Positions 1 through 5,884 of a stretch of 10,859 nt of DNA are shown here, in pieces; within the stretch, counting starts at the first letter, position 1; each line of letters starts with the position of its first letter. Position numbers and translations under genes: made by a program. The stretch is taken from NCBI RefSeq assembly GCF_020010925.1, contig NZ_JAGJBZ010000008.1, positions 1-10,859 of the forward strand, in the 5' to 3' direction. Source of the stretch: Streptomyces griseiscabiei. GTDB lineage: Bacteria > Actinomycetota > Actinomycetes > Streptomycetales > Streptomycetaceae. The notes below the pieces were generated by a model that made no database searches, was not told where the DNA came from, and was given only the letters and a program-made list of their open reading frames with translations.

Positions 1-26
1 CCTGGGCGAGGACTTCCTCGCCCAGG
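1..26. repeat. Perfect 11-bp inverted repeat inside the cupin gene
   Basis: The arms CCTGGGCGAGG (1-11) and CCTCGCCCAGG (16-26) are exact reverse complements around the 4-base loop ACTT. The left arm may continue outside the window. The repeat lies in the coding frame of the partial cupin gene, so it may be fortuitous, but an 11-bp arm is long for chance. Confidence 0.6.
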
Positions 27-1147
27 CACTGCACCGCGAACACCGCCACGTACCCGGCGCCCTCGACGTCGCCGGACTGATGACCTTCGACGACCTCAAC
101 CAGATCCTCGCCGCCCACCGCCTGGAGCCGCCGCGCATGCGGCTGTCCCGCGACGGCGAGACGCTGCTGGTCGGCGGCTACACCACCCCGGTGGCCACCC
201 GCCGCCACACGGTGTGGCACCGCCTCCACCCGGCCGAACTGCACGCCCGCCTGAAGGACGGCGCCTCGCTCGCCCTGGACAGCGTCGACGAACTCCACCC
301 GCCGATCGCCCGCCTCTGCGAAGCGATCGAGCGCGAGCTGCGCACCCGCGTGCAGGCGAACCTCTACGCGTCGTGGACCAGCACCGAGGGCTTCGGCGTC
401 CACTGGGACGACCACGACACGGTCATCGTCCAGCTGGACGGCGCGAAGCGATGGCGTATCTACGGCACCACCCGCCCGTTCCCGCTGTACCGCGACATCG
501 AGGACCCGGGCGAGGCTCCCACCGAGCCGGTCGCCGACCTGGTCCTGTGGCCGGGCGACGTCCTGTACGTGCCGCGCGGCGTGTGGCACGCGGTCTCCGC
601 CGACCAGGGCACCCGCTCCCTGCACGTCACCTGCGGACTGCAGACCCACACCCCCACCGACCTGATGACGTGGGTGTCCGAGCAGCTGCTCACGCACGAG
701 GACTGGCGCCGCGACCTGCCCCTGCTCGCCGCACCGGACGTCCAGGCCGACACCGTGGACGCGATGCGCAAGCGGCTCGCCGAACTGCTGGACGACCCGA
801 CGCTGATCGCCCGCTACCGGGCGGCGATGGACGGGCAGGCCGTGGGCCGGATGATGCCGAGCCTGCCGTACATCGACACCGTCCCCGCCGACGGCGCTCT
901 GCGGGTGCGGCTGACGACCGCCCGAGCGGTGCTGGACGTCGGCGAGGACACGGTCACGCTGTCCGCCGCCGGGAGCACGTTCGAGTTCGCGCCCGAAGCG
1001 GAGGCGGTGCTGCGCCCGCTGGTCGACGGGCGGACCGTGGACCTGGCCGCGCTCGCGGAGACGGCCGACCTCGCCCTGGAGGACGTCGTCGGCTTGGTCC
1101 AGGAGCTCGTTGCCGGGCAGGCCGCGACGGTGGGGAGCCTTCTGTGA
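2..1147 (+). CDS. JmjC/cupin-fold oxygenase-like protein, 5' partial
   Basis: Probable Fe(II)/2-oxoglutarate-dependent oxygenase of the bacterial JmjC (Cupin_4, ribosomal-oxygenase-like) group. Numbering from the ATG at 80, the iron-binding facial triad is visible as H108 and D110 in GVHWDDHD and H170 in YVPRGVWHAV. A C-terminal region (about 270-355) looks like the winged-helix tail of this group. The reading frame is open without a stop from base 2, the 26 upstream codons read like the usual N-terminus of the family, and no ribosome binding site precedes the ATG at 80. The true start therefore lies left of the window, and an annotation starting at 80 would be truncated. The stop overlaps the GTG of the aldo/keto reductase gene (GTGA), implying one operon. 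In this family the substrate may be a protein side chain or a small molecule; here it is unknown. Confidence 0.8.
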   Translation: MGEDFLAQALHREHRHVPGALDVAGLMTFDDLNQILAAHRLEPPRMRLSRDGETLLVGGYTTPVATRRHTVWHRLHPAELHARLKDGASLALDSVDELHPPIARLCEAIERELRTRVQANLYASWTSTEGFGVHWDDHDTVIVQLDGAKRWRIYGTTRPFPLYRDIEDPGEAPTEPVADLVLWPGDVLYVPRGVWHAVSADQGTRSLHVTCGLQTHTPTDLMTWVSEQLLTHEDWRRDLPLLAAPDVQADTVDAMRKRLAELLDDPTLIARYRAAMDGQAVGRMMPSLPYIDTVPADGALRVRLTTARAVLDVGEDTVTLSAAGSTFEFAPEAEAVLRPLVDGRTVDLAALAETADLALEDVVGLVQELVAGQAATVGSLL

Positions 1148-2052
1148 CAGCGGAGCTCGCTCTGGGCACCTACCGGTGCCGGGCGATCCCGGAGGCGGCC
1201 GTCCGTGCGGCCGCCTCCGGCGCGCAGTGGATCGACACCGCCCCCAACTACGCCACCGGCCGCGCCCAGGACTTGCTGGCCCCGGCCCTGGCCGCCCATC
1301 CGTCCTTGCGGATCGCGACGAAGGCCGGCTACTTCACCGCAGCCACCGGCGTGGACGCCGTGGACGCCGGTGTCCTCAACCAGGACCAGGCCGCCGCCGG
1401 GCACAGCCTCGCCGCGGACTACGTGCGCTGGCAGACCAGCCGCAACCGCGCCCAGCTCGGGCGCGACCGGCTCGACCTGGTCCTGCTGCACAACCCCGAG
1501 CGCGCCCATCCCGGCGACCGCGCAGCCCTGCACGCCGCGATGCGGGACGCGTTCGTCGTCCTGGAGGCGGAGGCGGCGGCCGGGAACGTGGCGGGTTACG
1601 GCGTCGCCACCTGGGCGGGCCTGGAAGAAGAGGCGTTCACGGTGGGGCAGTTGCTCGCCCTGGCCACGGAAGCCGCGGGCGGCCGGCACCACCTGGTCGC
1701 CATCCAGTTGCCGGTCAGCCTGGTGATGATGACGCCGATCGTGCAGGCCCTTGACGGCCGGGGCCCGCTCCCGGCCGCCGCAGACGCGGGTCTGCGGGTG
1801 ATGGCCTCCGCGCCGCTGCACGGAGGCGAGCTCCCCGCCATGGTCGACCAGGAGCTCGCCGACCTCATCCGGCCGGAGCTGACTCCCGCACAGGCGTGCG
1901 TCCTGGCGGTCGCCTCATGCCCAGGAGTGACGAACGTCCTTCTGGCCGCCTCCGGTACGTCACACTGGAGGGAGGCGGCCGACGCCGTCGCTCAACCCTC
2001 CCTGACCGCCGCCAAGTTGCGGGAGATCACTGGTGTACTCGCCTCCACCTGA
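1144..2052 (+). CDS. Aldo/keto reductase family oxidoreductase
   Basis: A 302-aa NAD(P)H-dependent TIM-barrel oxidoreductase. The four catalytic AKR residues are in place: D31 and Y36 (WIDTAPNY), K60 (ATKAGY) and H116 (VLLHNP). The length is normal for the family. The start is the GTG at 1144: GGGGAG at 1132-1137 sits six bases upstream, and the GTG overlaps the cupin stop as GTGA. The same frame is open far upstream inside the cupin gene, but that part is only a shadow. The C-terminal region (VLAVASCPGVTNVLLAASG, about 255-275) matches the usual AKR segment following the barrel that helps bind cofactor phosphate. Its position between an oxygenase-like and a kinase-like gene suggests it reduces or oxidises an intermediate of the same pathway; the substrate is unknown. 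Confidence 0.85.
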   Translation: MTAELALGTYRCRAIPEAAVRAAASGAQWIDTAPNYATGRAQDLLAPALAAHPSLRIATKAGYFTAATGVDAVDAGVLNQDQAAAGHSLAADYVRWQTSRNRAQLGRDRLDLVLLHNPERAHPGDRAALHAAMRDAFVVLEAEAAAGNVAGYGVATWAGLEEEAFTVGQLLALATEAAGGRHHLVAIQLPVSLVMMTPIVQALDGRGPLPAAADAGLRVMASAPLHGGELPAMVDQELADLIRPELTPAQACVLAVASCPGVTNVLLAASGTSHWREAADAVAQPSLTAAKLREITGVLAST

Positions 2053-2872
2053 CCCGGACACCGAACAGCGCATGCGCGCCCACCACGCGCACACCGCGAA
2101 GGCCCTGGACGTCACGGTGGAGCCGGGCACGGAGTTCTGGGGATGGGCCGGGCGCACCCTGGGTGCCCCGGCCCGCACCGCCACAGGTGCGCCCGCATGG
2201 CTGCGCCTGGTGTCCGCGCCGGAGGACAAGGCCGCGGGGAAACTCTGGGACGGCGCCCTCGATGCCCAGCACGCCTTCGGCAACCTCGACGGCCACCGGC
2301 CCGCCCTCCTGGCCGTCCACGACGCCGTCGACGACACCACCGCCTACCGGGCGGAACTGTCGGTCCGCGTCGACGACCCGGTCCTGTCCGACGACCCGAT
2401 CCTCCAGCACGACCTCCAACTGCCGGACTCCTGGTGGAACGACCTCGCCGGGACGCTGGAGAAAGTGGCGGCCGTCGACACCGCCCGCGTCGCCGTACGA
2501 CAGCAGTACATGGAACGGGCCATCCCCGAGTTCCTCGGGATTCCGGCCCCGGCCGTCTCCTGCTGGACCACAGCCCACGCGGACGTGCACTGGGCGAACC
2601 TCACCGCACCGCTGCGCCTGCTGGACTGGGAAGGATGGGGCAAGGCCCCGGAGGGCTTCGACGCCGCCACGCTCTACGCCTACTCGCTGCTCCGCCCGGA
2701 CACCGCGGCCCGCGTCCGCGCCGCCTTCACCGTCCTGGGCAGCCCGGCCGGCCTCGCCGCCGAAGCGACCGTGTGCGCGCAGCTGCTCCAGACCGTCAGC
2801 CGCGGCGACAACCTCGTCATCGAGGACCGGCTCCGGGACTGGTCCGAGGACCTCCGCCGCCGACAGCCCTGA
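2033..2872 (+). CDS. Aminoglycoside-phosphotransferase-like kinase
   Basis: A 279-aa protein of the APH/choline-kinase fold. The C-lobe carries the catalytic loop HADVHWAN (182-189; catalytic D184, Mg-binding N189) and the DFG-equivalent DWE (198-200). The N-lobe (about 35-115) is less recognisable and I could not place the ATP-binding lysine with confidence. The start is the GTG at 2033, which overlaps the reductase gene by 20 bases; GGGAG at 2021-2025 lies seven bases before it. An ATG at 2072 is possible but has no clear ribosome binding site. The family phosphorylates small molecules (aminoglycosides, macrolides, sugars, amino alcohols). The operon context favours a biosynthetic or modifying kinase over a dedicated resistance enzyme, but the sequence does not decide this. 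Confidence 0.75.
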   Translation: MYSPPPDPDTEQRMRAHHAHTAKALDVTVEPGTEFWGWAGRTLGAPARTATGAPAWLRLVSAPEDKAAGKLWDGALDAQHAFGNLDGHRPALLAVHDAVDDTTAYRAELSVRVDDPVLSDDPILQHDLQLPDSWWNDLAGTLEKVAAVDTARVAVRQQYMERAIPEFLGIPAPAVSCWTTAHADVHWANLTAPLRLLDWEGWGKAPEGFDAATLYAYSLLRPDTAARVRAAFTVLGSPAGLAAEATVCAQLLQTVSRGDNLVIEDRLRDWSEDLRRRQP

Positions 2873-2889
2873 GCCCAGCTCACGCACCC

Positions 2890-2928
2890 GGTACCCGGGT
2901 CCGCAGGCCCGCGAGGGGTACAAGTACC
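2890..2928. promoter_or_regulatory. GTAC-palindrome cluster upstream of the Top6A-like gene
   Basis: The 59-base gap before the next gene holds three GTAC cores: GGTACC at 2890-2895, overlapped by the palindrome ACCCGGGT at 2893-2900, and a perfect inverted repeat GGTAC-AA-GTACC at 2917-2928 that ends three bases before the start codon. Such a palindrome at a start site is typical of a repressor operator. No convincing -35 element was seen. The regulator is not identifiable from the sequence. Confidence 0.4.
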
Positions 2929-2931
2929 GGT

Positions 2932-3783
2932 ATGGCGCGTGAGCGGGTGCGGTGGCCGTCCGTGGTGGACCGGGCGCGGGAGATCGTGAACGGGTACGCG
3001 CCGATGAAGGTCACGCTGCGCCAGGTCATGTACCGACTGGCCTCCGAGGGAACGCTGCCGCACACGGCGCCGATGTACCGCCGTCTGTCCGCACAGCTGG
3101 CCAAGGCCCGCCGGGAGGGCCGGTTCCCCGACCTGATCGACACCGTCAGGGAGGTCCACGTCCCGCCGGCCTGGACGGGCGCGGACGCGTTCGTCGCGGA
3201 GATGCCCGGCTGGTTCCGCCTCGACCGCACCGAGGGCCAGGAGCACGCCCTGTACGTCGCGGCGGAGAAGGACACCCTGCGCCAGCAGCTGACCGGCTGG
3301 CTCGCCGACGCGGGCATCCCGGTCCTGGTGGTCCGCGGCTTCGGCTCGCAGTCGTACGCCGACGTCGTCCACGACCGCGTCACCGCCGACCCGCGCGCCG
3401 GCGTTCTACTCGTGGTCGGCGACTTCGACTGCTCCGGCGAGGACATCGAGCGGGACTGGGTAGCGCGCACCGGCTGCTGGAGCCGGACGGAACGAATCCT
3501 GCTGACCTACGACCAGGTCCGCGCCTACGAGCTGCCCGCGACCGAGGGCAAGCAGGGCGACCCGCGATGGCCGGCCTTCGCCGACCGCTACGGCTTCGAC
3601 CCCCGCCGCCCGGTGCAGTGGGAGGTGGAGGCGCTGGAGCCGGCCGAACTCCAGCGCCTGGTCCTCGCCGCCGTCGACCCGCACATCGACCGCGACGTCC
3701 TCGCGCAGCAGATCGCCCGCGAGGAACAGCAGCGCCGCGCCCTGGAGGAGTTCGTCGGCCGGTGGGGCGCGGCGAGCGAGTGA
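2932..3783 (+). CDS. Stand-alone Spo11/Top6A-like TOPRIM protein
   Basis: A 283-aa protein resembling a compact topoisomerase VI A subunit. The N-terminal part (about 1-75) contains TLRQVMYRL, with Y34 where Top6A/Spo11 proteins carry the DNA-cleaving tyrosine of a winged-helix domain. It is followed by a TOPRIM domain: the acidic residue E112 in AAEKDTL, the VVRGFGSQSY segment (133-142), and the DxD metal site D164/D166 in GDFDCSGEDI. The segment WEVEALEPAEL (230-240) is also usual in small Top6A-like proteins of phages and mobile elements. No GHKL ATPase (Top6B) gene is present here, so it is more like the 'mini-A' single-subunit forms than a full topoisomerase VI. The ATG at 2932 has no well-spaced Shine-Dalgarno site, so translation may be leaderless. 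The assignment rests on motifs only. Confidence 0.65.
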   Translation: MARERVRWPSVVDRAREIVNGYAPMKVTLRQVMYRLASEGTLPHTAPMYRRLSAQLAKARREGRFPDLIDTVREVHVPPAWTGADAFVAEMPGWFRLDRTEGQEHALYVAAEKDTLRQQLTGWLADAGIPVLVVRGFGSQSYADVVHDRVTADPRAGVLLVVGDFDCSGEDIERDWVARTGCWSRTERILLTYDQVRAYELPATEGKQGDPRWPAFADRYGFDPRRPVQWEVEALEPAELQRLVLAAVDPHIDRDVLAQQIAREEQQRRALEEFVGRWGAASE

Positions 3784-3788
3784 CCGGC

Positions 3789-4130
3789 TTAGCGCTGTAC
3801 GGGGGCCTGCGCGGCTTGGGCGAAGTGCAGCACGACTGCCTTGGCCCCGGCGGCGAGTTCGTCCGAAAGGTCGCTGCTGCGCGGGTTGGTGGGGTGGTTC
3901 TTCACCCAGATCATGGAGAACTTGATGATCTGGTCGATGTCGCTGGGACGCAGCAGGATCGCGTCGCCGGTGTGGAGCGGCTCGGGATCGCGGTGCTGCC
4001 ACAGCCGGTAGAAGCGGCCCTCGACGTCGTTGAACCCGAGGTGCCGGTCACCATGCGGGTTGATCAGGTGGGTGGTGAAGGGCAGATCGTTCGGGCCCGG
4101 CTGCCAGGGCTGCTCCGGCTGGCTCAACAT
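3789..4130 (-). CDS. Hypothetical protein, 113 aa
   Basis: Not recognised. It is a soluble, mixed-composition protein with no signal peptide or membrane helix. A Trp/His-containing middle (FYRLWQHRDPEPLHTGDAI, about 40-58) precedes a likely helical section (SDIDQIIKFSMIWVKNH). The C-terminus is Ala/Gln-rich. Codon use fits its neighbours, supporting a real gene. The ATG at 4130 is only one base from the GGAGGA at 4132-4137, too close for normal initiation. The next codon, TTG at 4127-4125, is five bases from the GGAGG core and may be the actual start. The stop faces that of the Top6A-like gene with five bases between them. It could be co-transcribed with the membrane-protein gene 104 bases upstream. 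Confidence 0.6.
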   Translation of the reverse strand: MLSQPEQPWQPGPNDLPFTTHLINPHGDRHLGFNDVEGRFYRLWQHRDPEPLHTGDAILLRPSDIDQIIKFSMIWVKNHPTNPRSSDLSDELAAGAKAVVLHFAQAAQAPVQR

Positions 4131-4148
4131 GTCCTCCGTCGATACGCG

Positions 4149-4180
4149 GTGATCACAACGGTGCTGAGTGTGTCAGCGCC
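4149..4180. promoter_or_regulatory. GTGATCAC palindrome and adjoining hairpin in the gap 4131-4234
   Basis: Upstream of the 113-aa gene lies the 8-bp palindrome GTGATCAC (4149-4156), 11 bases beyond the ribosome binding site. Next to it GCTGA (4163-4167) and TCAGC (4173-4177) form an inverted repeat, extendable to eight pairs with one wobble. The palindrome could be an operator. The hairpin could serve as a weak terminator for the membrane-protein gene whose stop is at 4235. Confidence 0.3.
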
Positions 4181-4234
4181 TGGCAGGGGCGGTCCGGGCT
4201 TCCGGCCACTTCGCTCACCTCGGGGACCGACGGG

Positions 4235-4660
4235 TCAACGGCGGCGCCCGACCGTGCCACGGACAAGGACGTAGGGGATCACGCAGAAGGCGGCGACGTT
4301 GCAGGCGACGAGCAGGGTGAGAAACAGCCAGTAGGCGAAGCCGTGGCCGTCGGAAGCCGCGACGAGAGAGCCGTAGGTGAGGCTGACGAGGATGCCGGTG
4401 CTGGCGAGCCCGGCAGCCCAGCCCAGCGCGCTCAGGCCGAAGCCGAGACCGATGAATGCCCAGAACAGGGCGGGACCGGCAAGAACCCCGATGGCCAGGA
4501 ACAGCGGCGCGGTGATGTCCCGGTCGCCGATGTAGTCCATGAGCTGCGGGACGGAGATGAAGGTCCATAAGCCGGTGAAGGCGAGGCCGATGACGACGGC
4601 CACGATCGTGATCACACGGTTGGCGCGGCTGACGGAAGCGGCGTTCGCGGCGTCGGTCAT
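4235..4660 (-). CDS. Small integral membrane protein, four predicted helices
   Basis: A 141-aa membrane protein without a recognised family. Four hydrophobic segments are visible: about 16-38 (VITIVAVVIGLAFTGLWTFI), 49-73, 76-98 and 106-134. A short charged N-terminus (MTDAANAASVSRANR) and an Arg-rich C-terminal end (GTVGRRR) flank them. There is no cleavable signal peptide and no catalytic motif. The frame is open to 4840, but the ATG at 4660 is preferred: GAAGGAG lies 11 bases upstream (4672-4678), and the extra 60 residues are not hydrophobic and would run into the divergent promoter region. The function is unknown. Confidence 0.65.
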   Translation of the reverse strand: MTDAANAASVSRANRVITIVAVVIGLAFTGLWTFISVPQLMDYIGDRDITAPLFLAIGVLAGPALFWAFIGLGFGLSALGWAAGLASTGILVSLTYGSLVAASDGHGFAYWLFLTLLVACNVAAFCVIPYVLVRGTVGRRR

Positions 4661-4833
4661 GAGGCAGTGGACTCCTTCTGCTACGGCGGGCGAGGTGATC
4701 GGATCCATCCCGGTATAGCCGACGCAGACCACAAGGGGGCGCGCTTCCGCCCAAGGCGTCCGGGACCCGACCATGAGGCCGACCACGCTGGTCCGCGCCC
4801 GGATCTGCCGCGCCGGGGGCGGGCGTGTCCGAA

Positions 4834-4869
4834 GTGACACGCAATTCGAACAAGCGATCTAATACGGGT
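4834..4869 (+). promoter_or_regulatory. Candidate leaderless promoter with a degenerate LexA-like site
   Basis: GTGACA (4834-4839) is followed after 18 bases by TCTAAT (4858-4863), and the ATG of the next gene starts at 4870, the expected transcription start. No Shine-Dalgarno sequence is present, which fits a leaderless mRNA. Within the spacer, TCGAAC-AAGC-GATCTA (4846-4861) has a perfect left half and a 4/6 right half of the actinobacterial SOS box TCGAAC-N4-GTTCGA. The -10 hexamer deviates at its second base, so both calls are tentative. Confidence 0.35.
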
Positions 4870-5106
4870 ATGGACGCGACCGACTTCCCCGACGACCTGG
4901 TGCAGACGCAAGCCGCCTGGAACGCCACCTACGACGCGCTCGCCGCACCCCGCCCCCGCGACACGACGGCCCTGCGCCGCCGCCTGCTGCGCCTGTCCGT
5001 ACGGCTGTGGTGGCACCCGTACTGGGAGACCGTCCCCTCGGTGCCGGCGGCCCGCTCCGAGCTGCGCCACCTCGCCCGCGCCCACGGAGCCGTCCGGGCC
5101 GCGTGA
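4870..5106 (+). CDS. Small hypothetical protein, 78 aa
   Basis: An unrecognised small basic protein. It has an acidic N-terminus (MDATDFPDDLVQTQAAWNATY), then an Arg/Leu-rich amphipathic helix (ALRRRLLRLSVRLWWHPYW, about 34-52) and a second basic helix (ARSELRHLARAHG). The double Trp and clustered Arg suggest a helical protein that binds a nucleic acid or partner protein, but this is inference. Strong G/C third-position codon bias supports coding. The ATG at 4870 is preferred over the in-frame GTG at 4825 because a promoter-like sequence lies between them and the extra 15 residues are low in typical codons. No ribosome binding site precedes the ATG. Confidence 0.6.
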   Translation: MDATDFPDDLVQTQAAWNATYDALAAPRPRDTTALRRRLLRLSVRLWWHPYWETVPSVPAARSELRHLARAHGAVRAA

Positions 5107-5135
5107 CCGGCCGTCCCGGTCGACCAGGAGCACGG

Positions 5136-5208
5136 GGTTGCGCCAGGGGTTGCGCCTGTCTGTTGCGCTGGGTGTTGCGCCAAGGGTTGCGGTAGGTGTT
5201 GCGCGGCC
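5136..5208 (+). repeat. Six-unit GTTGCGC iteron-like array
   Basis: Six direct repeats with consensus KGTTGCGCCAGG start at 5136, 5148, 5161, 5173, 5185 and 5197, a spacing of 12, 13, 12, 12 and 12 bases. Five units keep GTTGCGC exactly; the fifth reads GTTGCGG. The plus strand is G/T-rich through the array. The single 13-base unit breaks any reading frame, arguing against a coding tetrapeptide repeat. Regular short direct repeats of this kind are typical of iterons or of arrays that load multiple copies of a protein. Confidence 0.75.
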
Positions 5209-5231
5209 CGCAGGAATGCCCCTGCGTCCGT

Positions 5232-5267
5232 GCAGGTCACCACGCGGTTTTGCCGTGGTCGGCCTGC
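5232..5267. terminator. 13-bp hairpin, possible factor-independent terminator
   Basis: GCAGGTC (5232-5238) followed by ACCACG (5239-5244) pairs with CGTGGT (5254-5259) and GGCCTGC (5261-5267). This gives 13 pairs including one G-U, a single bulged C at 5260 and a nine-base loop. There is no T-tract, as is common in Streptomyces terminators. A shorter six-bp hairpin, CGCAGG/CCTGCG (5209-5226), lies just before it. Either could end transcription of the 78-codon gene, or of the convergent minus-strand gene. Confidence 0.4.
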
Positions 5268-5323
5268 TGACATCCCCGTTGCGGCTGCTCTGCCCATGTC
5301 CCCTGGCTGGTGTGAAGGAGGAA

Positions 5324-5340
5324 GGGACGGGCGGGATGGG
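5324..5340 (+). other. G-quadruplex motif
   Basis: Four GGG runs at 5324-5326, 5329-5331, 5333-5335 and 5338-5340 are separated by loops of 2, 1 and 2 bases. This fits the canonical G3N1-7 pattern with very short loops, which usually form stable quadruplexes. It lies 3' of a plus-strand gene and of the convergent minus-strand gene. Confidence 0.6.
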
Positions 5341-5468
5341 CGGCGCGGCCACGGCCGGGGATCGGGGCGCTCGCCGGTGTTGCGCCGGGCGGGGCCGCCG
5401 CGCCAAGCCGCCGATGGTACGACGGCCAGGGGAGACCAGCCGCCCGGCCTTGCCCCGGGCTTCAGCGT

Positions 5469-5870
5469 CTACTCGTGCGGCTCCAGGAGCTGCCACTCGC
5501 CGGCCTTCCAGGCACCTCGGTAGTCACCGCCTGTCGGCAGGTTGACCACCGGCACCACGTGATCGGCGTAGACGATGAAGGCCGCCACCGTACGTGCGGA
5601 GTCCCGGACCGGCCCCTGCTTGGTCTGGGACACCCGCCAGCCATCGCCTGGCACTACTCCCAGCGGCCGTTCATCCGGGAGTCGTTCAATCTCCACGAAC
5701 CCGTCCTGCTCCACTGCTGGCACCACCCGGCCTGACTTCTCGTCCAGCAGCACCATCGCGGCGCCGTCCGACTCCCGCCATCCCACGACCGGCCGACTGA
5801 TCACGTCGTCCTTCTCGGCATCCGGCGCGGGGTCCTTGAACCAGGCTGTGAAACGCAGTTGTGAGTGCAT
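5469..5870 (-). CDS. Hypothetical protein, 133 aa
   Basis: Not recognised. It is a soluble protein with alternating acidic and hydrophobic segments, suggesting a mainly beta-strand fold: VISRPVVGWRESDGAAMVLLD (about 23-43), GRVVPAVEQDGFVEIERL (47-64), then TVAAFIVYADHVVPVVNLP (about 94-112) and a Trp-containing end (GEWQLLEPHE). No catalytic motif, signal peptide or membrane helix is visible. The start is firm: AGGAGG at 5879-5884 is eight bases before the ATG at 5870. The palindrome GGTGATCACC abuts that ribosome binding site. It is convergent with the 78-codon gene and divergent from the TniB-like gene, so it is probably transcribed alone. Confidence 0.65.
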   Translation of the reverse strand: MHSQLRFTAWFKDPAPDAEKDDVISRPVVGWRESDGAAMVLLDEKSGRVVPAVEQDGFVEIERLPDERPLGVVPGDGWRVSQTKQGPVRDSARTVAAFIVYADHVVPVVNLPTGGDYRGAWKAGEWQLLEPHE

Positions 5871-5884
5871 CCCGTCATCCTCCT

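Larger units (their letters stand above)
5107..5468. other. Non-coding, repeat-rich gap between convergent genes
   Basis: No credible gene is present here. The gap holds the GTTGCGC repeat array (5136-5208), two hairpins (5209-5226 and 5232-5267), isolated further copies of GTTGCGG (5278-5284) and GTTGCGC (5379-5385), and a G-quadruplex motif (5324-5340). An AAGGAGG sequence at 5315-5321 precedes an ATG at 5336, but the spacing is 14 bases and that frame runs antisense into the next gene, so I do not call it a gene. Confidence 0.6.

Noticed and set aside
814..1821. Long minus-strand open frame opposite the cupin and reductase genes
   Set aside because: Antisense shadow of two genes with clear catalytic motifs; its product is low-complexity Gly/Arg-rich and matches no fold.
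2027..2923. Minus-strand open frame opposite the kinase-like gene
   Set aside because: Shadow frame typical of GC-rich DNA; the plus-strand frame carries the kinase motifs.
4661..4840. N-terminal extension of the membrane protein to 4840
   Set aside because: The extra 60 residues are not membrane-like and overlap the divergent promoter; the ATG at 4660 has a GAAGGAG.
5136..5208. CRISPR array
   Set aside because: Units are 12-13 bases with a 7-base conserved core and no spacers of CRISPR length; no cas genes are present.
5336..5545. Short plus-strand frame with a distant AAGGAGG
   Set aside because: The spacing is 14 bases, the G-quadruplex motif lies within it, and it overlaps the 3' end of the minus-strand gene with atypical codon use.
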